A stretch of DNA of 17,144 bases, from contig DHSB01000113.1 in NCBI GenBank assembly GCA_002408385.1, forward strand, positions 1 to 17,144. Direction: 5' to 3'. Shown here one piece after another: positions 1 to 7,322 of this stretch (positions within the stretch are counted from its first letter, which is position 1; the number at the start of each line of letters is the position of its first letter). The notes under the pieces were generated by a model. The model was not told where the DNA came from. It ran no database searches and saw nothing but the letters and a program-made list of their open reading frames with translations. Origin of the DNA: Myxococcales bacterium UBA5297. Its GTDB lineage: Bacteria > Myxococcota > Myxococcia > Myxococcales > UBA5297. The translations under genes were made by a program, and so were the position numbers.

Positions 1-57
1 ACTTTCCTGGCGCTACGGTCACCTCGAGCGGAGTCGAGAGGCCTTCGGCGCCGCACA

Positions 58-205
58 GCCCGGGTTTCGCCCGGGACCCAGAGCGATCGGTCGCAGGTTG
101 GTAGGGGCGCATGGCAATGCGCCCGTCGAGGAATCGAGTAGAGGCGCGGCCGATTCGAGGGTTCCGGGCGGCTGGCACGAAGGCCGGCGCTCGGGAATCG
201 TGCTG
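58..205 (+). repeat. Dispersed intergenic repeat, family 2, copy A
   Basis: This stretch aligns over about 140 bases with 6748-6880. Shared blocks, in the same order, are TTCGCCCGG, GCGATCG, TCGCAGG, GCGCCCGTC, AGGAATCGAG, CGAT.CGA and ACGAAGGCCGG. A perfect hairpin CCCGGG-TTTCG-CCCGGG lies at its left end. Both copies sit in spacers beside gene 3' ends. No reading frame here resembles a protein. The two copies differ by scattered substitutions and small indels, so they are old relatives rather than a recent duplication. Confidence 0.6.
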
Positions 206-239
206 CCGCGCGAGGAAATCTCATGCGGAGAGCGGAACC

Positions 240-277
240 GGACGGAGTCGAAGAAGGCTTACTCGACGGGTCTTCAG
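240..277 (+). repeat. Dispersed hairpin repeat, family 1, copy 1
   Basis: A 38-base unit starting GGACGGAGTCGAAGAAGG, with CTCGACG and TCTTC further in. The same unit occurs at 13102-13139 and 16731-16768; the first 18 bases are identical in all three. GTCGAAGAA can pair with the following CTCGAC block with one bulged base, giving an imperfect hairpin. This copy runs into the last codon and the TGA stop of nagB on the opposite strand. Confidence 0.65.
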
Positions 278-1058
278 AGGCTCTCCCGCCCCGCGAAGCC
301 GCTGTCGGAGGCCTGAAGGTGGTAGTCCCTGAGCACCAGCCGACTCGCCGCGGCCTCGTCGAGGATGGCCGTCGCGTTCTCGTGGAGCTGCAGCGCCGAG
401 CCCGGCACGAAGGCGCTCAGCGGGCCTTCGACAGTCTTGGCGACCGCTTGGGCCTTCTGCGCCCCGAAGGCCAACAGCAGTAGGCGCCTTGCTTCCAGGA
501 TGGTGCCGACGCCCATGGTGAGCGCCCGCTGCGGCGGCCGGACGCCCGCGGGCAGCGCGCTGAAGCTCGCCGCCGCGATACTCGCGGTGAGGGGGATGAC
601 GCGCGTGCGCGACCTGAGCGACGAGCTGGGCTCGTTGAAGCGATGTGGCCGTTGACGCCGAGCCCCAGGAGCTGCAGGTCGATGCCGCCGGCCTGCCGGA
701 TCTGGTCTTCGTAGGCCTGGCACTCGAGCGCGAGCTCCCTCGCCATGCCGTCGGGGATGTGAGTACGCTCGCCGGGCACGTTGACACGGCTGAAGAGCTG
801 CTCGGCCATGTAGCGGCGCTAGGAGAGGGAATGGTCGGGCTCGAGGCCCACGTATTCGTCGAGGTTGAAGGTCGTCACCCGGCTGAAGTCGAGGCCTTCG
901 TCCCGATGCCGGCGCACGAGCTCGCGGTAGACGCCGACCGGCGTCGAGCCGGTCGCAAGGCCGAGCACCGCGTCGGGCCGGCGCTGCACGAGCGCGGCGA
1001 TGCGCTGCGCGGCGAGCCGACAGCCTTCCTCGGCGGTCTGTCTGACGAGGATTTCCAT
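274..1058 (-). pseudogene. nagB: Glucosamine-6-phosphate deaminase, disrupted
   Basis: NagB isomerises and deaminates glucosamine-6-phosphate to fructose-6-phosphate and ammonia in the cytoplasm. The N-terminus ([17 protein letters not shown], then the sugar-phosphate loop [14 protein letters not shown] and FNLDEYVGL) is clear. An in-frame TAG at 819-821 follows EPDHSLS, where NagB proteins usually have a tyrosine before RRYM. The same frame continues as RRYMAEQLFSRVNVP to GLGVNGHI. One base is then missing near 643-648, so FNEPSSSLRSRTRVIPLT lies in another frame and runs to the stop at 274. Joined together, the pieces give about 261 residues, the normal NagB length, with every expected motif. 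The start is supported by GAGGAG just upstream and overlaps the end of the deacetylase gene. Two lesions suggest a recent pseudogene or consensus errors; the good conservation between them fits either. Confidence 0.85.
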
Positions 1059-1062
1059 GGGG

Positions 1063-1929
1063 TCACTCCTCGCGGGCACCTGCCTCCAAGGCTCCCAGCC
1101 GCTCCGAGACCTCGTCGCGGAAGCGTGCGATGAGCCCGAGGACGTGGTCGCGAACCGACAACGACGGATCGGTGACCAGTGGGGTCAGGTCCATCGCCAG
1201 CTCGGCGAGGCTCGCCGAGTCGGTCTCGCGAGGCTGTTGGTAGGTCGCGTTGGCCCTGCGCCGGCCGAGCGTCGCGAGGTCGTAGCGCTTGCCCCCGGCG
1301 ATCTGCGACTCGAAGACGCCCATCAGCTTCTCGAAGAGCACTTCGCGCCCGCCGACGTCGAAGACGCGCTTGTCCTCGTCGTCGCGCATCCAGTCGAGGC
1401 CGCGCCAGACCTCGCAGCCGAAGACGGCGCGCGGGCGCTGCTCGACAGGCATCCGCCGCAGCGCCCGCAGCACGTGCAGACAGACCGCGACGTGCGTCTC
1501 GTGCTTGTCGGCCGGGTTGTGCGTGTAGACCACCTCCGGGCGGGTCGCTGCCAAGAGCTGGTCGAGGTCGCGGTCGAGCTCGAGGCTACGCGGCCGAATC
1601 GCCGCGCTGGAGAAGCCGAGCATCGCGAGCGCCCCGTAGTCGCCTATCGTCGCGGCCTCGCGCTGCTCGCTCTCGCGCACCTTGCGCATCTGCTCGTCCG
1701 AGAGCCCGGCGAAGCCCTCCGCGCGCGGGCTGCGAGCGCCGTCGGTCACTACCACGCCGCAGAACCAGCGGTCGGGGTTGCGGTAGCACTCAAGGATGCC
1801 GTGCCAGGTCATGAACTCGAGATCGTCGGGATGGGCGCCAACCCCGAGGTGCGTCGTGCGGCCGAGGGCAGCCGCCGGCTCGAGGCCATCGGGGACGAAG
1901 AGCGTGGCTGCGGGCTGGCTCGGCTGCAT
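1063..1929 (-). CDS. PIG-L/LmbE-family N-deacetylase, likely amino-sugar deacetylase
   Basis: The 288-residue protein has the PIG-L zinc motif AHPDD at residues 32-36 and the second metal/catalytic block [13 protein letters not shown] around 137-149. This family removes acetyl groups from N-acetylglucosamine-type sugars or conjugates; the exact substrate cannot be read from sequence. [10 protein letters not shown] and [19 protein letters not shown] further on are typical of the subgroup that I recall being encoded beside NagB. The ATG at 1929 was chosen because AAAGGAGGGAG lies just upstream and the conserved part begins about 28 residues later; the frame stays open 33 codons further upstream without similarity. 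The stop is just before nagB and the nagB Shine-Dalgarno lies inside this gene, so the two are translationally coupled. The sugar deacetylase role is inferred from that coupling. Confidence 0.85.
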   Translation of the reverse strand: MQPSQPAATLFVPDGLEPAAALGRTTHLGVGAHPDDLEFMTWHGILECYRNPDRWFCGVVVTDGARSPRAEGFAGLSDEQMRKVRESEQREAATIGDYGALAMLGFSSAAIRPRSLELDRDLDQLLAATRPEVVYTHNPADKHETHVAVCLHVLRALRRMPVEQRPRAVFGCEVWRGLDWMRDDEDKRVFDVGGREVLFEKLMGVFESQIAGGKRYDLATLGRRRANATYQQPRETDSASLAELAMDLTPLVTDPSLSVRDHVLGLIARFRDEVSERLGALEAGAREE

Positions 1930-2079
1930 CGGCTGCTCCCTCCTTTCCCGCCCATCCTCAGGCCCCAATCGCCCGGTCTCCAGAACGCGCCTGCGCGATC
2001 CTTGCCCCTCCCGCTTCCCCTGACGCAAACACCTGTTCTCGGGGCTGACCGGGGCCTCCTTGGGTCGATTCGAGCTTCG

Positions 2080-3324
2080 CTAGGGGCCCTCGGTCGCACG
2101 CCCGATGCGTCCGGCCGGCCGAGCGAGACAACACGCGCGCTCGGTCGACTGCGCCGAGAGCACCGGCAAGCAGATCTTGAAGACCGCGCCCCCGCCGGGC
2201 CGGTCCTCGAACTCGATACTCCCCTGCTGGTTTTCGATGAGCAGCCGTGCGGTGGTCAGGCCCAAGCCGAGCCCGTTCGCCTTGGTCGTGATCAGAGGCT
2301 GGAAGAGAAAACGCTGCTGTTCGGACGAAATCCCCGGCCCGGTGTCGCGGACGCGAAGCGCGACGCAGCGGCCCTCGCGCGCCGCCTCGAAGGAGAGAAT
2401 CCCGCCCGCGGGCATGGCCTCGATGGCGTTCTGGGCAAGGTTGGTGAGCGCCTCGCGAACCTGCTCGGAATCGGCCGCCACCTGCGGCACGTCGGGCAAT
2501 TCCGAGCGGACGGTGACGTTCTCGGGCACCGACAGCGAGCCCAGAACGCGCGCGACTATCTCCGAGACGCTCACCGGCTGAGGCTGCGGCGGGCGGAAGC
2601 GAGCGTAGTCGATAAGCCCGGTGATGGTGCGGTTGGCCTTCCAGACCTCTTCGAGAATCATCGCCACCGGCCCGTCGAGGTCGGGGTCCGGCCGCGACGC
2701 GGCCAGCCGCTGCAGCAGGTAGGCGGAGTTGCTGATGATGGCCAACGGGTTGCGGATCTGGTGGGCAATGCCCCCGGCGAGCTGGCCGAGCACCGCGAGC
2801 CGCTCCTTGCGCATCAGCTCGTGCTGCGCGTCCCGCAGCGCCGCGGTGCGCTCGCGCACCCGCCGCTCAAGCTCCTCGTTGGTGCGGCGCAGCGCGTCCT
2901 CGGCGGCCTTGATCTGGCTGATGTCCTTGATGATGCCGACCAGGTACTCGATCTCGCCGGTCGGGCCGCGCAGCGGCGCCTTGGTCGTGGCGAGTACGTG
3001 GTGCCTGCCCTGCTGATCGGTGAAGGACTCGCCGTCGATGACCTGGGATTCGCCAGTGGCGAACATGTCGGTGTCCTTCCGGCGGAACCAGTCGGCCTCC
3101 TCCAGCGGAAAGAAGTCGTAGTCGTTCTTGCCGAGGATCTCGTCGCGAGGCGCGCTCATCAGCTCGCAGAACGCTTGATTGATCACCACGAAGCGAAATT
3201 GCCGGTCCTTGACGAAGATCGGGTGCGCGGTCTCGTCGATGATGCCCGCGAGAAACTGGGTGCTGATGGTGATCTCGCTCGCCAGAGCGATGCTCGTTAC
3301 TCGGTCGGGCACAGTCGCTTCCAT
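2080..3324 (-). CDS. PAS-domain sensor histidine kinase
   Basis: The 414-residue protein is soluble, with no membrane segment. It has an N-terminal PAS domain (about 20-140, AHPIFVKDRQFRFVVINQAF), a coiled coil (about 140-175), a DHp domain with H188 in GIAHQIRNPL, and an ATPase domain with N-box NLAQNAIEAM (N299), DTGPGI (327-332) and GLGLGL (351-356). It should phosphorylate itself on H188 and pass the phosphate to a response regulator. No regulator gene lies next to it, so it is an orphan. The residue after the histidine is Q instead of the usual E, which is the general base in HisKA kinases. The C-terminus has about 25 extra residues including two adjacent cysteines. The ATG at 3324 is preceded by GGGGGAGAGG. 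Confidence 0.92.
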   Translation of the reverse strand: MEATVPDRVTSIALASEITISTQFLAGIIDETAHPIFVKDRQFRFVVINQAFCELMSAPRDEILGKNDYDFFPLEEADWFRRKDTDMFATGESQVIDGESFTDQQGRHHVLATTKAPLRGPTGEIEYLVGIIKDISQIKAAEDALRRTNEELERRVRERTAALRDAQHELMRKERLAVLGQLAGGIAHQIRNPLAIISNSAYLLQRLAASRPDPDLDGPVAMILEEVWKANRTITGLIDYARFRPPQPQPVSVSEIVARVLGSLSVPENVTVRSELPDVPQVAADSEQVREALTNLAQNAIEAMPAGGILSFEAAREGRCVALRVRDTGPGISSEQQRFLFQPLITTKANGLGLGLTTARLLIENQQGSIEFEDRPGGGAVFKICLPVLSAQSTERACCLARPAGRIGRATEGP

Positions 3325-3358
3325 GTCCTCTCCCCCTTGCCGCCGCTGCCAAGGCGAT

Positions 3359-3388
3359 TCGATAGCTTACCGGTCAACACTCAGGCAA
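3359..3388 (-). promoter_or_regulatory. Possible promoter of the PAS histidine kinase
   Basis: Read on the minus strand, TTGCCT is followed by 18 bases and then TATCGA in the string GCTATCGAAT. This lies 35 bases before the kinase start. The spacer contains a second TTGACC. The match to a sigma-70 promoter is partial, and the call rests on spacing and position only. Confidence 0.3.
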
Positions 3389-3455
3389 GAGCACGGCAGC
3401 CGCCGCGCGCGGTGCGCGGTATGAAGAGTGGGGCCTGCAGCAAGCGGGAGACGAG

Positions 3456-3967
3456 ATGCGAACCCGGGTCGAGGTGTTCACCAGCGGAGTCTGGCAGATG
3501 TCGAGCCTGGTGGTGCTCGAGGGCGGCGCGTGCGTGGTCGTCGACGCCGGCTTCTTCCCTCAAGAGCTGGCGGCGCTGTCGCGGTTCGTAGCCAAACGAG
3601 CCCGGGTCGAGGCGCTGGCCTTCACCCATGCGCACTGGGACCACGTCCTCGGGACGTTCGCCTACCCGGACGCGCCCGTGCTGTGCAGCGAGCCGCTGGC
3701 GCGCTGGATCGCCGAAAATGCCGAGCCGGCGCGCGCCTGTCTGGAGCGAGGCGGCCCGCTTCGACTCGCAGTGGTACGTGCAACGCCCTGCATGGAATGG
3801 CCTGGGACGCGGGTCTGCTCGGCGCGGGGTTCGGGTCGCGCTACTACACCGGAAACATCCACAACGGCTCCGCGGCCTGGCGCGCCCGCGCCGAGGGTCG
3901 CAGAGAGCGCGCCGCCGAGAGGCTTCTGATGCTGCCCGGGCGCAGAGCGCAGGCCGGAAAAGAGTGA
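3456..3967 (+). pseudogene. Metallo-beta-lactamase-fold hydrolase, frameshifted and truncated
   Basis: The ATG at 3456 follows GGGAGACGAG and begins a typical MBL N-terminus: beta strands, VVVDAGFFPQELAAL, and the metal motif THAHWDH (about residues 57-63). The frame is good to about 3743. The next family-like segment, ARFDSQWYVQRP, is then in the +1 frame, so a base was gained or two were lost near 3740-3750. The distal metal-binding part of the fold is absent. From about 3780 to the TGA at 3965-3967, a third frame shows strong G/C third positions and reads ALHGMAWDAGLLGAGFGSRYYTG onward, ending in an arginine-rich helix. I do not recognise that tail; it may be the end of another gene joined by deletion. 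As it stands the locus cannot make a complete MBL enzyme. Confidence 0.7.
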
Positions 3968-4092
3968 GCGCGTCGCGCCGCGGTGGCTTCGACTGAAAGA
4001 GGTGTCGAAGACCCTGCGAGCGACGCAAAGCTCGGGGCAAGCGCGAGGAGCGGGCCGAGATCGGGGAGGCTTCACGGCACCCCGCTGGACGG

Positions 4093-4521
4093 CTACTTCA
4101 ACAGCCGGCTCATCAAGTCCTGCTCGCGCTTCTCGATGGCGATCGAGTCGAGCACCCAGCTCACCAGATCATCGGCGATGCCCGGCTCGAAACCGAACAG
4201 GGTCGCGGCCTCGCCGACCTTCGCGCGCTCCTCGGGGGCGACTGTGCCATCGGCGCAGGCGAGCTCGGCCATCATCCGCAGGAGCAGGCCTCGCAGCTCC
4301 TTGTCCTCGACGTCCTTCGCGATCTCGGCGAGGGGCGAGGGCGACTTGAACTCGGCCTCGAGCGCGCTCAATACCCGCTCGTCGTCCGGCGAGAGGCCAA
4401 CCCCCTGGAGCACCCGCTCGAGCTCTTCGCGCTCCTCGGGCTCGACCCTTCCGTCCGCAGCGACCAGGTTCGCCATCACTCGGGCAAAGGCGAGAAGCTG
4501 ACTCTCGTTGGGTCGGTCCAT
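4093..4521 (-). CDS. TerB-like (tellurite-resistance TerB family) small protein
   Basis: This 142-residue, mostly helical acidic cytoplasmic protein has two related TerB-type repeats: ADGRVEPEERE at 22-32 and ADGTVAPEER at 90-99. TerB-fold domains are helical and can bind metal through such acidic loops; the physiological role of stand-alone members is unclear, so no more precise function is given. The ATG at 4521 follows GGAGGCCGCA, a good ribosome site, and MDRPNESQLLAFARVMANLV begins the domain directly. The frame is open far upstream but has no similarity there. No other ter genes are nearby. It diverges from the membrane protein gene at 4801. Confidence 0.8.
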   Translation of the reverse strand: MDRPNESQLLAFARVMANLVAADGRVEPEEREELERVLQGVGLSPDDERVLSALEAEFKSPSPLAEIAKDVEDKELRGLLLRMMAELACADGTVAPEERAKVGEAATLFGFEPGIADDLVSWVLDSIAIEKREQDLMSRLLK

Positions 4522-4562
4522 TGCGGCCTCCGGCGCGGGCGGTTGCTGGGGAAGAAGCCAGG

Positions 4563-4592
4563 AAACTAGGCCGACGCTTTCTTGGGGGTCAA
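4563..4592 (-). promoter_or_regulatory. Probable promoter of the TerB-like gene
   Basis: On the minus strand TTGACC is followed by an 18-base spacer and TAGTTT. The -10-like hexamer is 41 bases before the ATG at 4521, leaving room for a short leader with the Shine-Dalgarno. This is one of the best sigma-70-like matches in the window. Confidence 0.45.
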
Positions 4593-4617
4593 GCGAGTCG
4601 GGCCGTCTTCGGGAGCG

Positions 4618-4643
4618 ATGGGAGCTCGAAAGGTGGCTCCCAT
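4618..4643. repeat. Perfect stem-loop in a divergent spacer
   Basis: ATGGGAGC pairs with GCTCCCAT (8 bp) across a 10-base loop. It lies between the diverging TerB-like gene and the membrane protein gene. There is no T-run, so a terminator is unlikely. It could be an operator or part of a leader. Apart from this and the promoter-like site, the 279-base spacer shows nothing recognisable. Confidence 0.4.
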
Positions 4644-4800
4644 GGGCATCTAGAGTCTCCAGTGGGCGGGCAACCAAGCCCCCGCCTCGTCGCGAAAGCC
4701 GGAGGCGACGGAGGGCGGTCGCGAGCCTGCACGATGATCGTCGGCCCACAGCGCAGTTCGTTGACCCTTGCGCTATCGTCGGGCCTTCGGGAGAAGAGCG

Positions 4801-5310
4801 ATGCGCCAGCGCCGGCGAGACGATCGCGGAGTCATCCAGGGCCTGTCGCTCGTGGCCTTTACCATCCTCGTCGTCGGCGCGTTCGTCGCCCTCGAGGCAG
4901 GGTGGCGTCCTTCTGGACCTGGAAGCAGCGCCCTGGCCGCAGTCGGTCGGGTGCGCAAGGCCGCCGCGGCGCTCGTCGCCGCGCGGCGCGCTCCGCTGCC
5001 GGACGTGCCCGACGGCTCCCTCGATGAGCTGGTGAGCCGGCGCTTCCTCGATGCGAAGCTCGTCGGGGGCACACTGCCCATCGAAGGCGGCGGAGCGGTG
5101 ACTCGAGTCAAATGGGTCGGCGTGCGCAACTACCGGACTTCGTACGTGGGGGTCACCGTCGAGGTGCCCACGCGCGAGGTCCTCGACGATCTGCTGGGCC
5201 GTGCCCGCCGGCAGAGCTCGCTCGCGAAGAAGCCGGTGTTCGGCCTCGGCTGCACGATGGGCGATCCGCCTGCGAAGGCGACGGGCGCCACGCTCTGCTA
5301 CGAGCTGTAG
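4801..5310 (+). CDS. Hypothetical protein with one N-terminal membrane segment
   Basis: I do not recognise this 169-residue protein. A positive start (MRQRRRDDRG) is followed by one hydrophobic helix at about 11-32, then a region of about 135 residues probably outside the membrane, by the positive-inside rule. That region has an Ala/Arg-rich helix, then a beta-rich part (VTRVKWVGVRNYRTSYVGVTVEV) and two cysteines near the end (in GLGCTMGD and ATLCYEL). No prepilin motif, lipobox or catalytic motif is visible. The ATG at 4801 follows GGGAGAAG; an in-frame ATG at 4768 is less likely. The string TTGACCCTTGCGCTATCGTC lies 21 bases upstream. The histidine kinase gene starts 66 bases after the stop, so the two may be functionally linked. 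Confidence 0.7.
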   Translation: MRQRRRDDRGVIQGLSLVAFTILVVGAFVALEAGWRPSGPGSSALAAVGRVRKAAAALVAARRAPLPDVPDGSLDELVSRRFLDAKLVGGTLPIEGGGAVTRVKWVGVRNYRTSYVGVTVEVPTREVLDDLLGRARRQSSLAKKPVFGLGCTMGDPPAKATGATLCYEL

Positions 5311-5338
5311 CCGGCGCCGTGGCGCGCAGACCGGCCTT

Positions 5339-5367
5339 TTGCCCGGGCAACTGCCCTGCGCTACCGT
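5339..5367 (+). promoter_or_regulatory. Promoter with nested palindromes before the HAMP histidine kinase
   Basis: TTGCCC, exactly 17 bases, then TACCGT. The predicted transcription start falls about 3 bases before the ATG at 5377, and no Shine-Dalgarno is visible, so the message may be leaderless. A perfect 12-base palindrome TTGCCCGGGCAA (5339-5350) covers the -35 element. It overlaps a second palindrome, GGGCA-AC-TGCCC (5345-5356). Such symmetric sequence over a -35 element is a plausible repressor site, though self-complementarity is easily reached at this GC content. Confidence 0.45.
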
Positions 5368-5376
5368 GCTCGGCCG

Positions 5377-6732
5377 ATGACTCCACGCCTCTCGCTTCGC
5401 GCACAGATCGCCGTGGCGCTCGCCGCTGCGCTGCTCATCGGCGGCCTGCTCAACGGCTTCGTCAGCCTGGCCCTGACGCAACGCGCGGCGCGCGAGGAAC
5501 TGCGGCCGTTCACGAGAGCGCTCGCGCGGCAGCTCGATGAGCGCTGCGGCGCCGACGCAGCGTGCCTCGAGCGCGTCGCCTCGGAGGCATCGAGCCGGGA
5601 GCTGCGCTTCTCGGTGCGCGAGGCGAGCCGCTCGAGCGCCGAGCGCCCGATTGCCGCGCGCCTTGGCGACGGCCGCGTTCTCGTCGCGGAAGCCGGCCCC
5701 CGGGCGCGACGCGCGGATGGCCTCGGCTCGGCGCTCGGCTCGTACTCTCTGATCAACGGGCTTATTGCCTTCGTCGTCGGCTTCTTCCTTTTCAACCGCA
5801 CGGTCGGGCGCCCGGTCGACAGGCTTGCGGACGCGGCGGAGCGCATCGGAAGGCTCGAGCTCGACGAGCCGCTCGCGGGAAGTGGAACCCTGCTCGGCAG
5901 GCTCGGCCTCGCCTTCGAGCGGATGTCGAAGGGCTTGCGGGAGGAGCGGGCGCGGGTCTCTGCGCAGATAGCCGAGCTCGAGCGGCTCAACCGGCAACTC
6001 GCCGAAGCCAAGGACTCACTCGTTCGTTCGGAAAAGCTGGCGACGACTGGGCGGTTGGCGGCCGGCGTCGCGCACGAGGTCGGCAATCCGCTCGGCGCGA
6101 TACTCGGCTACCTCGAGCTCGCGAAGCGCCGCTCGACGCCGGAGGCCCGCGGATACCTCGAACGCATCGACCGCGAGGTCGCGCGCATCGACCGCACGGT
6201 GCGCGAGCTGCTCGATTTCTCCAGACCGGCGGCCGAGGCCCTCGAGCCCCTCGACCTGGCTGCAGTGGTCAACGCCGCGGTGCGGCTTGCCTCGGTGCAC
6301 CAGCGGCTCAAGCGGCTCGAGCTCGAGGTCGAAGTGCCCGACGGCCTGAAGGTGAAGGGCGAAAGCCACCATCTGTCTCAGGTGCTCATCAACCTGCTGC
6401 TCAACGCCGCGGACGCGATGAGCGGCGCAGGCCGAATCGTCGTTCGCGCGTGTCAGGCCGACGAGCGAATCGTCGAGCTCAGCGTGCGGGACACCGGGCC
6501 AGGCATCGCTCCGGAGAACCTTCCGCGGATCTTCGATCCGTTCTTTACGACCAAAGCCCCGGGAGAAGGGACCGGTCTCGGGCTCTCCATCTGCCACCGG
6601 ATCCTCGAGTCCTTCGGAGGTGAGGTCCGCGCCGAGAATGCGCTCGAGGGCGGCGCGCTCTTCACGCTCAGACTGGTGGCTGCGCCCCGAACCGCCCCGT
6701 CGCCCACTACGAGCGAGCACAGCCCGTCCTGA
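5377..6732 (+). CDS. Membrane sensor histidine kinase (two TM, HAMP, HisKA, HATPase)
   Basis: The 451-residue protein has TM1 (about 10-34), an extracytoplasmic sensor region of about 85 residues with cysteines at 57 and 63, and TM2 (about 121-140). A HAMP linker (about 140-190), a coiled coil and a DHp domain with H233 in [11 protein letters not shown] follow. The ATPase domain has N343 (LLNAADAM), DTGPGI (372-377) and GTGLGL (398-403). It should sense an envelope signal, autophosphorylate and signal to a regulator. The sensor region matches no domain I know. No response regulator gene follows directly; the nearest receiver protein is at 7634-8056 on the other strand. The upstream membrane protein at 4801 could be part of signal input, which is inference from position alone. 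The Ser/Pro-rich last 15 residues look like a disordered tail. Confidence 0.93.
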   Translation: MTPRLSLRAQIAVALAAALLIGGLLNGFVSLALTQRAAREELRPFTRALARQLDERCGADAACLERVASEASSRELRFSVREASRSSAERPIAARLGDGRVLVAEAGPRARRADGLGSALGSYSLINGLIAFVVGFFLFNRTVGRPVDRLADAAERIGRLELDEPLAGSGTLLGRLGLAFERMSKGLREERARVSAQIAELERLNRQLAEAKDSLVRSEKLATTGRLAAGVAHEVGNPLGAILGYLELAKRRSTPEARGYLERIDREVARIDRTVRELLDFSRPAAEALEPLDLAAVVNAAVRLASVHQRLKRLELEVEVPDGLKVKGESHHLSQVLINLLLNAADAMSGAGRIVVRACQADERIVELSVRDTGPGIAPENLPRIFDPFFTTKAPGEGTGLGLSICHRILESFGGEVRAENALEGGALFTLRLVAAPRTAPSPTTSEHSPS

Positions 6733-6734
6733 TC

Positions 6735-6921
6735 GCGACGGTCGAGAGCCTGGGCTTCGCCCGGAACCTACGCGATCGCTCGCAGGGGCGGATAGAGCTG
6801 CGCCCGTCCAGGAATCGAGCAGATTCGCGGGCGATACGAAAGATTCCGGCGTGCGGAACGAAGGCCGGTCCTCCGGAAAGAACCCGACTCGACCGTCACG
6901 GTCCTTCGTGCTTTCAAGCGC
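6735..6921 (+). repeat. Dispersed repeat, family 2, copy B (left arm of an inverted pair)
   Basis: The repeat begins two bases after the stop of the histidine kinase with GCGACGGTCGAGAGC. Its middle (6748-6880) matches the copy at 58-205. Its right end starts ACCCGACTCGAC and continues CACGG and TTCGTGCTT. Both the first and last blocks recur, inverted, at 7526-7629. It ends three bases before the stop of the CoA-binding protein gene on the opposite strand. Confidence 0.6.
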
Positions 6922-6923
6922 GA

Positions 6924-7322
6924 CTAGACGTCGCAGAAGCCAAGGCTCACCAGCAGGCAGCTACCGTCGGCGATGACGTTGATACCGGCCTGCTCGGCGC
7001 GAGCGACGGCCTTGGGGCTCTGGGCCCCGGGCTGCATCCAGATGTGCTGAATGCCTTTGGCTATCGCCTCCTCCACGACCTGCTCGGTGACGGCCGGAGG
7101 CGTGATGATCGAGAGCGCCTTCACGTGGTCGGGAAGACTCGCGACCGAAGGGACGGCGACCTGCCCTTCGACAATCGCTTGCTTCGGGTTTACCGGAATC
7201 GCCTCCCGGCCATTCTGCAGGAAGCAGCGCAGAACCCTGTTGCCGTACTTCTCGCGGTTGGTCGAGGCGCCGACGACGCCAAAAGCGGCCGACTGCAGGA
7301 AGCGCTCGATCTTGGTCGCCAC
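6924..7322 (-). CDS. CoA-binding domain protein (YccU type, Rossmann fold)
   Basis: The 132-residue protein matches the small stand-alone CoA-binding family across its whole length: FGVVGASTNREKYGNRV (nucleotide loop, about 14-30), PVNPK (43-47), LSIITPPAVTEQVVEEA, and IWMQPGAQS (94-102). Members bind CoA or an acyl-CoA with a Rossmann-like fold; their cellular role is poorly known. The start is GTG at 7322, preceded by GGAGGAG at good spacing; no ATG fits. A TAGAAT element at 7371-7376 (minus strand, in GCTAGAAT) is a possible -10 box. The gene is alone between two convergently placed arms of an inverted repeat, which is unusual for the window. Confidence 0.88.
   Translation of the reverse strand: MATKIERFLQSAAFGVVGASTNREKYGNRVLRCFLQNGREAIPVNPKQAIVEGQVAVPSVASLPDHVKALSIITPPAVTEQVVEEAIAKGIQHIWMQPGAQSPKAVARAEQAGINVIADGSCLLVSLGFCDV

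Noticed and set aside
1000..3591. A plus-strand open frame of 863 codons across the deacetylase and PAS kinase
   Set aside because: It is the antisense of two clear genes, with no family motif and an Arg/Ala/Leu-rich composition typical of shadow frames at high GC.
3456..3967. Treating the MBL locus as an intact 157-residue gene ending at 3929
   Set aside because: The end of that frame is low-complexity, while family-like sequence continues in another frame, so a frameshift is the better reading.
4522..5997. Upstream extension of the TerB-like frame on the minus strand
   Set aside because: It is antisense to the membrane protein and the kinase, has no motifs, and the good ribosome site and domain start are at 4521.
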